NCBI GenBank assembly: GCA_009746045.1
Contig: RPFO01000072.1
Span: 3,260,823-3,324,822 of the forward strand
Direction: 5' to 3'
Source of the DNA: Mesostigma viride
Taxonomy: Eukaryota > Streptophyta > Mesostigmatophyceae > Mesostigmatales > Mesostigmataceae
Length of the DNA: 64,000 nucleotides
In this document: piece after piece, positions 41,578 to 53,600 of the stretch
Numbering within the stretch: position 1 is the stretch's first letter
How the letters are laid out: every line of letters begins with the position of its first letter
Translations under genes and position numbers: made by a program
The notes under the pieces: generated by a model
The model's database searches: none
What the model saw: only the letters and a program-made list of their open reading frames with translations
Told to the model about the DNA's origin: nothing

Positions 41578-42278
41578 AGTTAATATGGCTGTTACGTCCA
41601 AGCTCTAATACTAAAAGAGAAGAAAGGGCTGGAGTTAATATAATTTATATATTGCCTGGCAAGCAATATTATTCTACTAAGCTACTTGGCTTGTAGAGAT
41701 TCTACTTCCGGTTACTGCAATCCAGAAACGGGTTCATTCTGATGAGTATTGCTCGAGATATGAGCAAGATACTGTTCTACTACATTCTACTTGGATTCGG
41801 TGATTCTACGGTGGTTCTTCAAGTGACGCGTGGCATACGACGTCTTGTCACAGTGTACGATAGGACATTTAGTCTCCGACACTAGCTGCGGTCTATTCAA
41901 TGCTATTGATTAGACGTAACAAATAGTGACAGGACTTGTGAGACAGGATACTGATGTGACTATTTATTATGGATAGCGAGTCGAGATCTGCTGGTCCAGA
42001 GTGAAGGACAGCAATATTGTGAGATGATCTGTCCTATCAGTCATCTGGATGTGACTGCGTCACAATTAGTATATAACGAGCAGGACGCTGCCACTTGGTA
42101 GCACCACTTTCCCTGCACCTGTGTCCTCGCACCTTCGGCGACGGTTCTCACGTGCCTTGTGCGTTCTGTGCTGGTAGCCATAACCAGCAACGTAAACCTA
42201 TTGATTAATATAACTACTTCCTCTGTAGATATTAATCAGTGCAGGCTGAACCACAGTTCAGCCACAGTTTCTTTAACT
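41578..42278 (+). repeat. 3' LTR of retrotransposon 2
   Basis: 701 bp, uninterrupted partner of 20,785-21,628. Holds the empty target ACTTC at 42,216-42,220. Confidence 0.93.
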
Positions 42279-42283
42279 CCAAG

Positions 42284-44295
42284 CGACATCAAGATGGGCG
42301 GCGGTTCCCCGTCTCAGCGTCCGGGGCAGGGTCCTCATCACCAACCGGATGTTATTCTCCATGCAAAGTGCTCTACTACTGCCAAGGTCACCCACCCAAC
42401 GAGTACATCATCAAGATCATCCAACGGATCGGAAGCAATTTTGTCTGGAAGCAACAGGGTATCATAACACACACGGTGCAGGGATGGATCGATCGAGGGA
42501 CATGTCATATATGCCATGGGTTCAAGGAGGCTTGGGTTTACATAATATATGGAGTGGCGTTTATGGTCAGTGTACACCAAACAGATCCTAACCGCTTTCA
42601 TACTAGTAGCTAGGCGTAAAGGCACACCCTGGTTGTATGTTGGCACAAGAAGCTTTCGCCTCAACCTATATACCCACACCAATGGTACGTCATGGCACTT
42701 GGGGGCAGCAATACTCACATATGTGCGCTCACATCGTACAAAGGCTTATTATCATGGTACTGGGCACGTATGTGGAAGCTGGGTTATAAGAACCTAAAAC
42801 CGGACAAGATTGCTCACCCCACCACGCGGGAAGAGGTGGCACGCCAACCATTATATTTCAATGATTTGTTACGCGATAGTGAGCATAATGTGTTTGGTGT
42901 TTTAAGCGGCCGCAACCCGTATGAGGGCTTTTTGACGGCCACCCCTCCGGTTACGCGAATCATCGGTTTATACGCGGCTGACGGTGACGGATATTGCCCT
43001 CTGACATACACGGAAATTCGCTCGCGGATCGCAAACATGCCCAGCCGACCAGCCTGGGACAACCTTCTCCAATTAAGCAATATCCCCGCAGATCGATGGC
43101 ATACCCTCATGACAACCCCGCGCAAACCCCTACAAATCGGGGAATGGGTGAGCTATTACCCTGACAACGATACGTCTACACATAAGGGCTGCATCGTTAC
43201 GGTCGCGCCGACGGGCGTTATACCATACAATTGCTCCAGGAGACACCCGGCGGTCAAGGACTACTGGGCAAATTCATTACATCGTACGCCTACGTTCCAT
43301 CATGTCAATGTCACCGCATTCGAGTGGTCCCGTGGTCATGACTGTCACAGGCGTGCATGTTACCCCTGGACCCCACCACAGTGATACGCGACACCACATG
43401 GCTCATGCATGTTGGCAAGGGGCGCCTTGACACGCTCGCTCTGGACCCGCTAGAGTTTGGGTGGGTCCTCACAACTGGCGGCACCCCAATGACGAAGTGC
43501 CTTTTCTAGTACACGGCAGATTGGGGATACCGGCTTCAATTCTACATAAACATCATGACAGGATGCACCCGGGTCGCCTAGTGCGCTGGCACCCCGAGTG
43601 GCCGGGCTACACCTGGATCAAGAACATTACCTTGGCAGTGGATCACCCATTGGTTGACAAACGGGCCACCGACGTCCATTACCTGCTAATGCGCGCATCG
43701 GGCCATCGGGGTCAACTCCCAACTGCACCGTACTCATCCCACGCGGCGGCTTGCTTATGCAGCTTTCCACATGAAACAATTGAGCACAGATTTCTGGACT
43801 GCCAACTCGCAGGGGTTTGGCAATGGCTCATGCTGGGTATATATATGGGCAAAGTGGATGGCTCAGTATTACATCACCACCCACCGTCACACTATCTACG
43901 GTTATTTTCGGCATCACGGGATTACGGGACGGGAGCCTCACACTCCAACCAGATGGCATGGATATTGCAACGCGCGACGATGCTTCACACCATATGGCAA
44001 GTACGCAACGAGACCCGTCTTCACGTTACGTGCCGAGTACACTAGAGGTGCCGTGGTCCGCCGGTTTATATCGGCCTCTTGGAACCTGGCCATGCGTCGC
44101 TACTCGGGCTCCTGGCGACGGAACAACACAAAGCCGGTATGGGACCCGGGCCCTAACAATGATGCCCCCAGCCCACTGGAAGTCTTCCATGCACTCATGG
44201 GGATGAATAAGGTCTTTACACTCATGCCGGACGCCAATATATCTTCCCGAGTACAATCATGGCTACGATGGTCGCAGGCGGGCGCGCCTTATTAA
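42284..44295 (+). pseudogene. L1-like LINE reverse transcriptase, C-terminal part
   Basis: Several frames in series. About 42,320-42,400 reads RLSVRGRVLITNRMLFSMQS, the L1 thumb motif. KIIQRIGSNFVWKQQG and MPWVQGGLGLHNIWSG follow (the F-W and GGLGL motifs). 42,692-43,384 is a 230-codon linker. 43,461-44,045 contains CLCSFPHETIEHRFLDC, a zf-RVT-type finger, and TIWQVRNETRLH, typical of the LINE C-terminus. The end is at 44,295. Frame breaks make it inactive. Retrotransposon 2 inserted upstream of the thumb. Confidence 0.8.
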
Positions 44296-44390
44296 TGCGG
44301 GCACCCCAATCTAGGCACAACTAGGTAGCTTTTGGCTATTTGTGGCATACCTGGGTTAACATAACTGGTATATGGAAATAAAAAAACACC
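44296..44390 (+). other. 3' UTR and A-rich tail of the L1-like LINE
   Basis: Ends near GGAAATAAAAAAACACC (44,375-44,391), a poly(A)-like tail. Confidence 0.5.
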
Positions 44391-45006
44391 CATTTCACCG
44401 GAAAAAAAGTAATATTCACATACAGGTAGGGTGCTAGGGTGATTTTCGCAACCGTGATTAGGCGTCACCGTGACATAGCTGCTGATTGCTGAACACCGGT
44501 AGGCTCAACTCTCAAGCATGATCGTCCCGCGTAGGTTGACCGCGGGTAGAGAATCTTCCAGTGCTGACAAAAAAATTCTTGCTCATTTCACCTCCTGACA
44601 TCCCCTGCCGTCGTCAACCTGGAATGGAAAAGCAGCACGACCGGCTGTAACAAAGGGCGATCTCTGTTGCGGATGCGGAAGCAACGGTTCAGGATTCCGT
44701 TACATTCACGTGCGTCCAACCAGGTGTGAGAGTGGCTTTGGGAAGAAAAAATGGTCAACCACTCGACAGTCGACAGCGACAGCCATTACAGCTCTGTCAG
44801 ACCATAATGTTAGTATTACAACCAAAAGCCATCACATACCTGGGCTGGGAGCGCTGGTTCCTTGCCTAAATGGCGCAGAGTTTAGGTTGCGTCGACAACA
44901 GCAATGGCTAGTGTAGAACTAGAAGTTCCAAGAATTGTCAGCAGCGACGGGGAAGGGGTTGTAGGCCTGTAGCTGAAGCCCGTGTTTCTGGGGGAGGTTT
45001 CTGCAA
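44391..45006 (+). other. Intergenic region upstream of the membrane-protein gene
   Basis: No gene or transposon recognised. It presumably holds the promoter and 5' UTR. No clear TATA box near the start. Confidence 0.4.
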
Positions 45007-45435
45007 ATGGCGGGCCATGTTGTTTCCGGTTGCGACATGGAAATGTTGACGATAAATGACAGGCAAGACAGCGGGTATGCTTCGCACAACGGAATGTTCA
45101 TTCATCCCGTGTTTGATGACAACCCCGATCACTTACAAGTAGCTGCAACTTCAACTTCCAAACCCGCGCCGGGCGTGGAGGCTGCGGCGCAGGGACGATC
45201 ACCCAAGAATTCGACTGATGGCAACGACTCAGACGAAGAGGAGAATTATCACTCTAGAAAGTATGGGGCTTCGTATGACGGAGTTCCTGCTGCCTTGTCA
45301 AACTCCATTAAAATCGAAACCGCCAGCCCGAAAGCGCAAGCAGCGGAACCAGCCAGAACCGATTCCCCGATGAAGCGAATGGAGACGACCAATTGCTTGC
45401 AGCGCTGGGATAAGGATGGTGATGGCGAGCTCACG
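45007..45435 (+). CDS. Exon 1: N-terminal cytosolic region and first half of EF-hand
   Basis: 143 codons from MAGHVVSGCDMEM, Ser/Asp/Glu-rich and probably disordered, ending LQRWDKDGDGELT at donor GTATGT. The ATG context GCAAATGGC is acceptable and it is the first long open start. Confidence 0.85.
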
Positions 45436-47622
45436 GTATGTTCTACAGCTGGAAAACATGCTTGGCGGCACCTTAACTAAGCGCAGCGCAGACCTCGCCG
45501 TTTATCTTTTCCTTCTCGCGTTGGGTTGCTATCAAAGAGCCCAAGTTTGGAGCACGCGCGGTGTCCTCGTTCCAGACGTGCCTATTATTACCGGCGGTGT
45601 CTCTTCTCGCGCACATCCCCCTTGCTCGCATCCCCTTGCTTGCTTTTGTCCCCCTGGTGTGTGCTTGCATCCCCCTGGCGTGTGCTTTTGCCCTCTTGTT
45701 TGTGCCAACTTGTGTGTGCTCCACCTCCCCTTGCGTGTGCTTTTGTCCCCTTGGGCGTATGTGTGCTTGCATCCCCCTTGCGTGTGCGCTGACCTCCCCC
45801 CTCGTGTGCGTCGACCCCTCCTCCTGCCTGCGTGCACCCGCAGGAGGAGGAGCTCAAGGCGATGGCGCGCGACTATGTGCGGCAAACCGAGGCGTCCAAG
45901 CGGCACATCTGGGTAGGTGGATGGTGGGCGCGCACACAGGCGACACATCCGGATAGGTTGAACACCGGATGGGTTTAGGGCACATCGGGGTAGGTGAGGC
46001 GGTAGAGGCAGGTAGGCGGAGGCCACGACCCACTGGGTAGGTGACAGCGGAGGGTCTCATGGCAGATATGGGTAGGGTAAGGCATGTATGGATTTGTCAC
46101 GGGAGTATGGGGTAGGTCATGGCACCTTGGGTACATCGATAGAGGTCATGGCTCCTTGGGTAGGTCACATTGAAAGAGGTCATGGCTCCTTGGGTAGGTC
46201 ACATTGAAAGAGGTCATGGCACAATGGGTAGGTCACATCGAAAGAGGTCATGGCACACATTGGGTAGGTCATGTCGAACGAGGTCATGGCACACATTGGG
46301 TAGGTCATGTCAACCGAGGTCATGGCATGTTGGTACAGGTGGGAACTGATTTGGAATCCGTTGGCGTGCTATCAGCTTGCATGCCCATGAACTCGTCAAT
46401 CATTATTCCTGCTCGCTGCTGTCATACGGTCCCTGTGTTGCCGTTGCGACTACCGTTTGTGTTTTCACAATCCTGCCCACCACCATCGCTGTTGCTGCTC
46501 TCTCCGGTACTCTTGTCCCTGGCCACCCACCCCTCATGCCCTTTTTTTTTCTTTTCTTGCTTGCTTGTCGCCCCCCCTTGCTATACCGCCAGCTGGCGAT
46601 CCTCGCGTTTGGCCTCGCCTGCGTGGCGCTGGCGTCCATCCTCGCCATCTCCTTCCTGGGTACGTGCGGCAGGAGTGGGCGCGTATAGTGCGGCAGAAGT
46701 ACAACAGTACCTCCCACCACCACCACCACCACCACCACCACCTACACACACAGGCACATACAGAAACTCCAAACATCCTGGCCATGTCCTTTCTGGGTAC
46801 ATGTGGCAGAGTTGCGGCATTAGCTCTCTCCCCCCCCCCCCCCCCCCCCTCCACATACACACACAGGCACATACCCCACGGGCTAACCCTGCTGTCCTAC
46901 CCCCCACTCCCCACCCCTACACGCCACCCCCCCACACCCCTACTATGCTGCCTCCTTTGTCCTCCCCGCCCCCCTACATTTCCCCCATGTCCTCCCTCAC
47001 AGCCAACGAGCTGAGCAAAGAGCAGAAGGTGTCCAACGGCGGCATTATGGTTACCACAGGATACCGAGGTGGGTGCCTGGGTGGGTGGGTGGGTGGGTGG
47101 GTGGGTGGGTGGGTGGGTGGGTGGGTGGGTGGGTGGGTGGGTGGGTGGGTGGGTGGGTGGGTGGGCGGGCAGGCGGGCGGGCGGGCGGGCGGGCCGGCGG
47201 GCGGGCGGGCGGGCGGGCGGGCGGGCGGGCGGGCGGGCGGGCGGGCGGGCGGCGGGCGGGCGGGCGGGCGGGCGGGCGGGCGGGCGGGCGGCGGGCGGGC
47301 GGGCGGGCGGGCGGACGGGCGGGCGGCGGGCGGCGGGCGGGCGGGCGGGCGGCGGGCGGGCGGGCGGGCGGGCGGGCGGGCGGCGGGCGGCGGCGGGCGG
47401 GCGGGCGGGCGGGCGGGCGGGCGGGGGGGGCGGGGGGCGGGCAGGGGGGCGGGGGGGCGGGCAGGGGGGCGGGGGGGCGGGGGGCGAGGGGGCAGGGGGG
47501 CGGGCGGGCGGGGGCGGGGGGGCGGGGGGGCGGGGGGGCGGGGGGCGGGGGGGGGGGCGGGGGGGGCGGGGGCGGGGGGCGGGGGGGCGGGGGGGCGGGG
47601 GGGCGGGGGGGGGCGGGGGGGG

Positions 47623-47655
<33 letters not shown>

Positions 47656-50600
47656 CGGGGGGGGGCGGGGGGGCGGGGGGCGGGGGGGGCGGGGGGGCGG
47701 GGGGGGCGGGGGGCGGGGGGCGCGGGGGGGGGGGGGGGCGGGGGGGCGGCGGGGGCGGGCGGGCGGGCGGGCGGGCGGGGGGGGCGGGGGGGCGGGGGGG
47801 GCGGGGGGCGGGGGGGCCGGGGGGGGGGGGCCGGGGGGGGGGGGCGGGGGGGGCCGGGGGCGGGGGGGTGGGGGGGGGGGGGGGGGGGGAGGGGGGGGGC
47901 GGGGGGGCGGGGCGCGGGGGGGCGGGGGTGGGGGGCGGGGGCCGCGGGCGGGGAGGCGCGGGGGCGGGGGGCCGGGGGGGGGGGCGGGGGGGGGGCGGGG
48001 GCGGGGCGGGGGGCCGGGGGCGGGGGGGGCGGGGGGGCGGGGGGGCGGGGGGGCGGGGGGGGGGGCGGGGGCGGGGGGCGGCGGGGAGGGGAGGGGGAGG
48101 GGGGAGGGGGAGGGGGGAGGGGGGGGGGGAGGGGGGAGGGGGGAGGGGGGGAGGGGGAGGGGGGAGGGGGGAGGGGGGGGGGAGGGGGNNNNNNNNNNNN
48201 NNNNNNNNNNNNNNNNNNNNNNNNNNNNNNNNNNNNNNNNNNNNNNNNNNNNNNNNNNNNNNNNNNNNNNNNNNNNNNNNNNNNNNNNNNNNNNNNNNNN
48301 NNNNNNNNNNNNNNNNNNNNNNNNNNNNNNNNNNNNNNNNNNNNNNNNNNNNNNNNNNNNNNNNNNNNNNNNNNNNNNNNNNNNNNNNNNNNNNNNNNNN
48401 NNNNNNNNNNNNNNACTTGGTAGCTCGAAAGGGGAAGGGGGAAGGGGAAGGGAGGGGGGAAGGGGGAGGGGGGGAAGGGAGGGGGGAGGGGGAGAGGGAG
48501 GGGGAAGGGGGGGAAGGGGGAGGGGGGAGAGGGGGGGAAGGGGGAAAGAAACTATTTTCAGAGAACCACGACTCACTTGCCCATCCAGCTGATTAACTTG
48601 TACGCTTCACCCGTACTATCTGCGCCGCCTGCACTGCTACCTTGCCCACCTGCGGATGTCGCACCCCCGGCGCCCATCGTGCCCCCTCCGCCCTCCACCC
48701 TCCAACCAACACCCTTCAACCGCCCCCTCCAGCCCCCACCATCCCCCTTCATCATCAAGCACACCCTCCCCCTTTGGAGTCAACAGAAGAACCCTGCACT
48801 GTTCCGCTTCCCTCCTCCTTGTCCACCCCTCCCTGCCCCTCTCCTCATCCCTCCCCGTTTTCCTTATCCGGTGTCGCGCCCCCACCGCCAACCACCCATC
48901 CCCAGGCAACAGCGAGGGGGCACTGCGTGGCCCACACTACCTGTTACCTGCCATGCAGGCCCCCCTTTGTTACCCCTAATTGCCCATCATCCTCGTCCCC
49001 CCCCCCCTTGCAGGCAACAGCGAGGGCACCGTGGTCAAGGTGGGCGAGGCGTCGTACGAGTACACGCTTGAGACGCTGCGGCTCTTACCCAAGGAGGTGC
49101 TGCCAAAGCTCAAGGTATGGACGGTGGAGGAGTACTGTAACAGATATGGTAGAGAGAGGGCCGCGGCTGGCCGCGAGGGTGTTGGCTGCTCAAGGAGGTG
49201 CTGCCAAAACTCAAGGTAGGGGTGGTAGGGGTGCTGACGAACTCTTATTTATACTATTCGATTACCCAATAGGTACTTTTGAGTCTGAATTGGGTTGCCT
49301 GCGTCTGCAGCTCAAGCTCAGGGGGGGCGTATTGGGATGGATCACTGTGGCAAGTTATGGATGGTACAGTAAGGGCACAGTCAACAGTTCAAGCACCGTC
49401 ACAGGCCACATGGTGTTGGGTGCGGCAGCGGCCCGTTGCCCCCCCTGCTCTTCCCTTCCCTGCCCCGCCATCGGCTTATCTTCCCCAGCACGCCGCCTCG
49501 CATCTCGCCCTAACATATGATTGGAAGAGGCGTTGCCTTGCCAAGCCGTAGGCCGATCTCGTGCTGCACGGTTCTGGCGGGGTAGCTGCTCACAGGTATG
49601 TGTGTTCTAAAGTGCCTTATGGCGGCCTGTTCTGCTACTGCACACGCCTGTTGCCGCACGTGCAGGCGGTGGCCCTCATCCTGCCGGACAACTCGTGGCT
49701 GCATATGGAGGTGGGTAGGCAACACAGCGCGCGGCCTGCTGGCTGCTGCCATCTGTGAGGGAGGAGTGGATCGGAGCCGCATGGCGTGGGTGGCTGTCTG
49801 TGGTTCCCACAGGTTGTACCAACATTTCCACGGTTCCGTTCCAATCTCTTTACGATCTGTATGCCGCGTACTCAGCGTTAGAGAGCTTGATCTTTGCGTG
49901 GTTGTTGATGCATAGTTAGTGATTAGCTTCTGGTGACTCATGTTCGAGATGCTCTTTCACGTTAACTCGTCGTCTGTCCCAACTCAGTCCTCACAGGAGG
50001 ACTGAGTTGACAATTTTCAACCGCGTGTAGCGACTATGTGGGGGGTCCATCCCAAATGTTTTGATGTGGATCGGGGGTGTACTAGATGTCATTTTGTTGG
50101 CAAAAATACTGCATATGTGAAAACTTGACCCGAACACCTGAAAATTATACGGACGTTGGGCACCCCTCGCGAATTTGCATTTTTCGGGATAAGAACGAGT
50201 GGGAAAAATTCAATCAAATCCTGGTGCATGAAGAAAAAATATAGGCATGTAAACAATATAGTTCTTGAAACGTGGCAAAAAACTGGGCTCACTTTGGCCA
50301 CTGCAACTGCCTGAAACAATTAAAAAACTCTCAGTCCTCAGGAGAGGAATGGGGCTTTTGCTAACTTTGCTAGCATGTAAGCGCGGTCATACTACACAAT
50401 ACCGTGGCCACCAACCATCCCAATCAACTCATTTCCCTTCAAGCATTACAGGACAACACACTTGCATCATCATACTTCAGGTATATCATACCTTATCATG
50501 TAGTGAGAGCCTATGCATGCATGTAGGGAATGGGCTTGGATACCTACCAACAAAGGGTTATGTTATAAGTGTCAACCACCAATATAATGGGTAGGTTAAG

Positions 50601-53600
50601 CATATTTCCATTGTTTCTAACAACAATAGATATGGCTATAACTGTTTTGCCTTGCCATGATGTGGCCAACATAGTTGCTGGCACATGATGGCAGTGGTTT
50701 GTCACCAAGACTTTTCACTCACCCGTAAAAGCTTGAATGCACCCTTGACGCAGCCCGTGGCCACACAATCATGCAGTATGAACGTAGCAAGAGAATAACT
50801 AACATCTACGAAGGTGTTTAAACCTGCACAGCTCCTAAAACCCTGCACAACTACACTGGGTTAAGGCAAATGCCTGCTAACATCATCTGAAAAGGGGGTT
50901 TTAGAGAGGGGCAGGCAACGGTCAAGAAAGAGCATCAAGACTTGAACCTGACAACGCCTCGCAAGCTTAAACTCATGTACGAACATCAAGAAACGAAGAG
51001 GCAACGATTATCCGGCTTTACCTGGCACGGCTGGCGTTACCTTGGCCCAGGCGGTGCCCGCAAAAGTGGCACTTTGCGGCACATAGACCATGACGTGACA
51101 GAATGGTCGAAATCATCAAATCTATACTGTCACTCAATTTATTCTAATACAATGCATGTTAAAATGTAGAAAGAAACCTATCAGCCATTGAAATTGCGCC
51201 GGAAAGCAAGCGCAGTCATCAATTCCGTCGACCTGCCTTATCGCAGTTTTTTCCAGCAAGAACAGTGCCGACACCGGGTAAATCGCATCCCCGCGAGCTA
51301 AAAATTGATTTTTATCATCTTTAGGGCATGTTAAATCTATTTCCTGAGTTTGGACAGCTAACTCGTCCGCAAACGTAAACTGCATGCATGGGCGCGAGCC
51401 GCCATGGCTAGGTCGTGCATTTCCGGAACTCGCGTTTCACGTGGAAAAGTACCCTTACCACCTGTACTTTGACCGTACATTTAGCCGCTCATACCCAATC
51501 CAAAAAAATCCCAAAAATATGTCCAAGAAAGATCTTTTCACGTAGTATTTGAATAAATTTTGAGAGGATTTTTTTGACAAACATTCTGACCGGGGCGAAT
51601 TTTCTACGAAACCCAAAAACTCGGTCCTCTAGAGAGGACTGAGTTCAACTCAGTCCTCCGTAGAGGACCAGGGACAGACGACGAGTTAAGGTAACCACAT
51701 GAATACACCCATGCTGCGCGTGTGCTTGCCTGGCGCGTTTTAAATTTGGAACCGCAACATGAGTGCAAAGCTGTACCAGTATTAATACGTTTACGTGCCC
51801 CTGCATTCGCACTTGGCGTTTCTTCACGCGTCAATACACGTCTGTTCACTATCGCCGATGCGCACTATCACGCATCACTACAGTCTTTTCACTATCTCCA
51901 ACGCTCTGCTGGCGCGGCCGCACATTCTCTATTGCCTGCATGTCGCCACGCTCGTTTCGACCGCCAATGATAGCTTCTCACGCTCCCCTTTGTGCTACCT
52001 CCTTGGTGTGTCTGTCTATGCTTGCGTTCTGCTCTTGGCGTGTCCGTTTCTCCAGGCCCACACGTTCATCCATAACTCTGACAGCGTCACGCTCGTCTCG
52101 GGGGGCACGGAGCGTCTTGACATTCGCTTCAATGACTCCCTGGTGGGTGTGCGCCGATCACTTTGTTTTCGGCAGGCTCTCTCTCAACATTTTTTTTTTT
52201 CTTTTGGGGGTTGGTGCATTACGCACTTACCGTTCGGCAGCGAGGACGGTTTTTACTACGCCAAGCTTGCTTGCTCGTGTAGCACTTCCTTGCTTGCTCG
52301 CTCGTGTCGCACTGTGTAGGGTTTATGGTGTAGGGTTTGGGCAGGGTATGTCATTCCTTCAGCCATGGGTCGTACGAAGCCATGATTCGCTAACATAGCC
52401 TGTGAACCATTCATGCCTCGGCCTTCTGGTTTTGGTCAGACGTTGCTTTGCATCCTGGCGTTTGTCCACGCCGTGCCAAAAGGGAGGAGCTATTTACAAA
52501 ACTTTGCGTGCAGGTTCTGCAAGTTATTCCTGCCTTTGGGCACCTGCTTTCGCCTCAGCTAGGTTCACTTCTCGGTTACCATTCACTTAGTTGTTAGTTA
52601 CTATTTTCCTGCTGTTAACAATATCGTCCCTGTAATATGTCCTTGTTGATTGTGACATGCCCTGCCCCTCCCCCCTCCCCCCTCCCCCCCCCCTCCCCCT
52701 CCCCCCTCCCCCTCCCCCTCCCCCCCTCCCCCCTCCCCCTCCCCCCTCCCCCCTCCCCTCCCCTCCCCCTCCCCCCTCCCCCTCCCCCCTCCCCTCCCCC
52801 TCCCCCTCCCCTCCCCCCCTCCCCCCTCCCCCTCCCCCCTCCCCTCCCCTCCCCTCCCCCTCCCCCCTCCCCCCCTCCCCCCCCCCTCCCCCCTCCCCCC
52901 TCCCCTCCCCCTCCCCCCCCCCCTCCCCCCTCCCCCCTCGCCCCTCGCCCCTCGCCCCGCCAGATCACCTACACGGACGCGCTGACAGACGAGACGCTGA
53001 CCTTCTACGCCAACGTCAACTTCAGCGCTTCCACGATGCGGCGGCGAGTACTACGGGGCGAGCCCGGCGCGTTGATGGTGGACCCAGAGCAAGGCCACCA
53101 TCTGCCCGTTCAGCACACACTGGATCGTATCGAGCACCGCCGTTTCTTGGCGTCAAAGGAACCCCCGCCGCCACCTTCACCGTCTCCGCCGCCACCGCCA
53201 CCATCACCACCGCCGCCGCCGTCACCACCACCACCGCCACGTCCCTCACCGCCCCCGTCGCCACCACCCCCACGACCTCCGCCACCATCACCGCCGCCAC
53301 CCCCATCACCGCCACCACCCCCATCACCGCCACCACCCCCATCACCGCCGCCGCCGCCGTCACCACCACCACCGCCACGTCCCTCACCGCCCCCGTCGCC
53401 ACCACCCCCACGACCTCCGCCACCACCACCGCCGCCACCCCCATCACCGCCACCACCCCCATCACCGCCACCACCCCCATCACCGCCACCACCCCCATCA
53501 CCGCCACCACCACCACGACGCCCCCCACCGTCACCGCCACCACCATCTCCCCCTCCCTCGCCACCACCATCGCCACCCCCGCCGCCATCACCACGTCCAC

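Larger units (their letters stand above)
20785..42278 (+). mobile_element. LTR retrotransposon 2, copia-related with INT before PR, carrying nested insertions
   Basis: LTRs 20,785-21,628 and 41,578-42,278 begin AGTTAATATGG and end CTTTAACT. The 5-bp TSD CCAAG is at 20,780-20,784 and 42,279-42,283. Plus-strand order: 5' LTR, small 5' frame, gag, zinc knuckle, integrase, protease-like, RT, RNase H, polypurine tract, 3' LTR. Five later insertions sit in it: a palindromic derivative, a copia element, a CACTA-ended MITE, a large non-coding LTR element and a LINE fragment. The coding frames also have stops and frameshifts, so it is dead. Protein motifs pair it with retrotransposon 1. Confidence 0.9.

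Noticed and set aside
47072-47163. GGGT array as a telomeric repeat
   Set aside because: Not a known telomere unit (green algal types are TTTAGGG or TTTTAGGG) and it lies within a gene.
46204-48592. Long Gly/Arg-rich and Pro/Ala-rich open frames on both strands
   Set aside because: They are produced by the GGGT, GGGC and poly-G repeats and the N gap; flanking exons splice across in phase.
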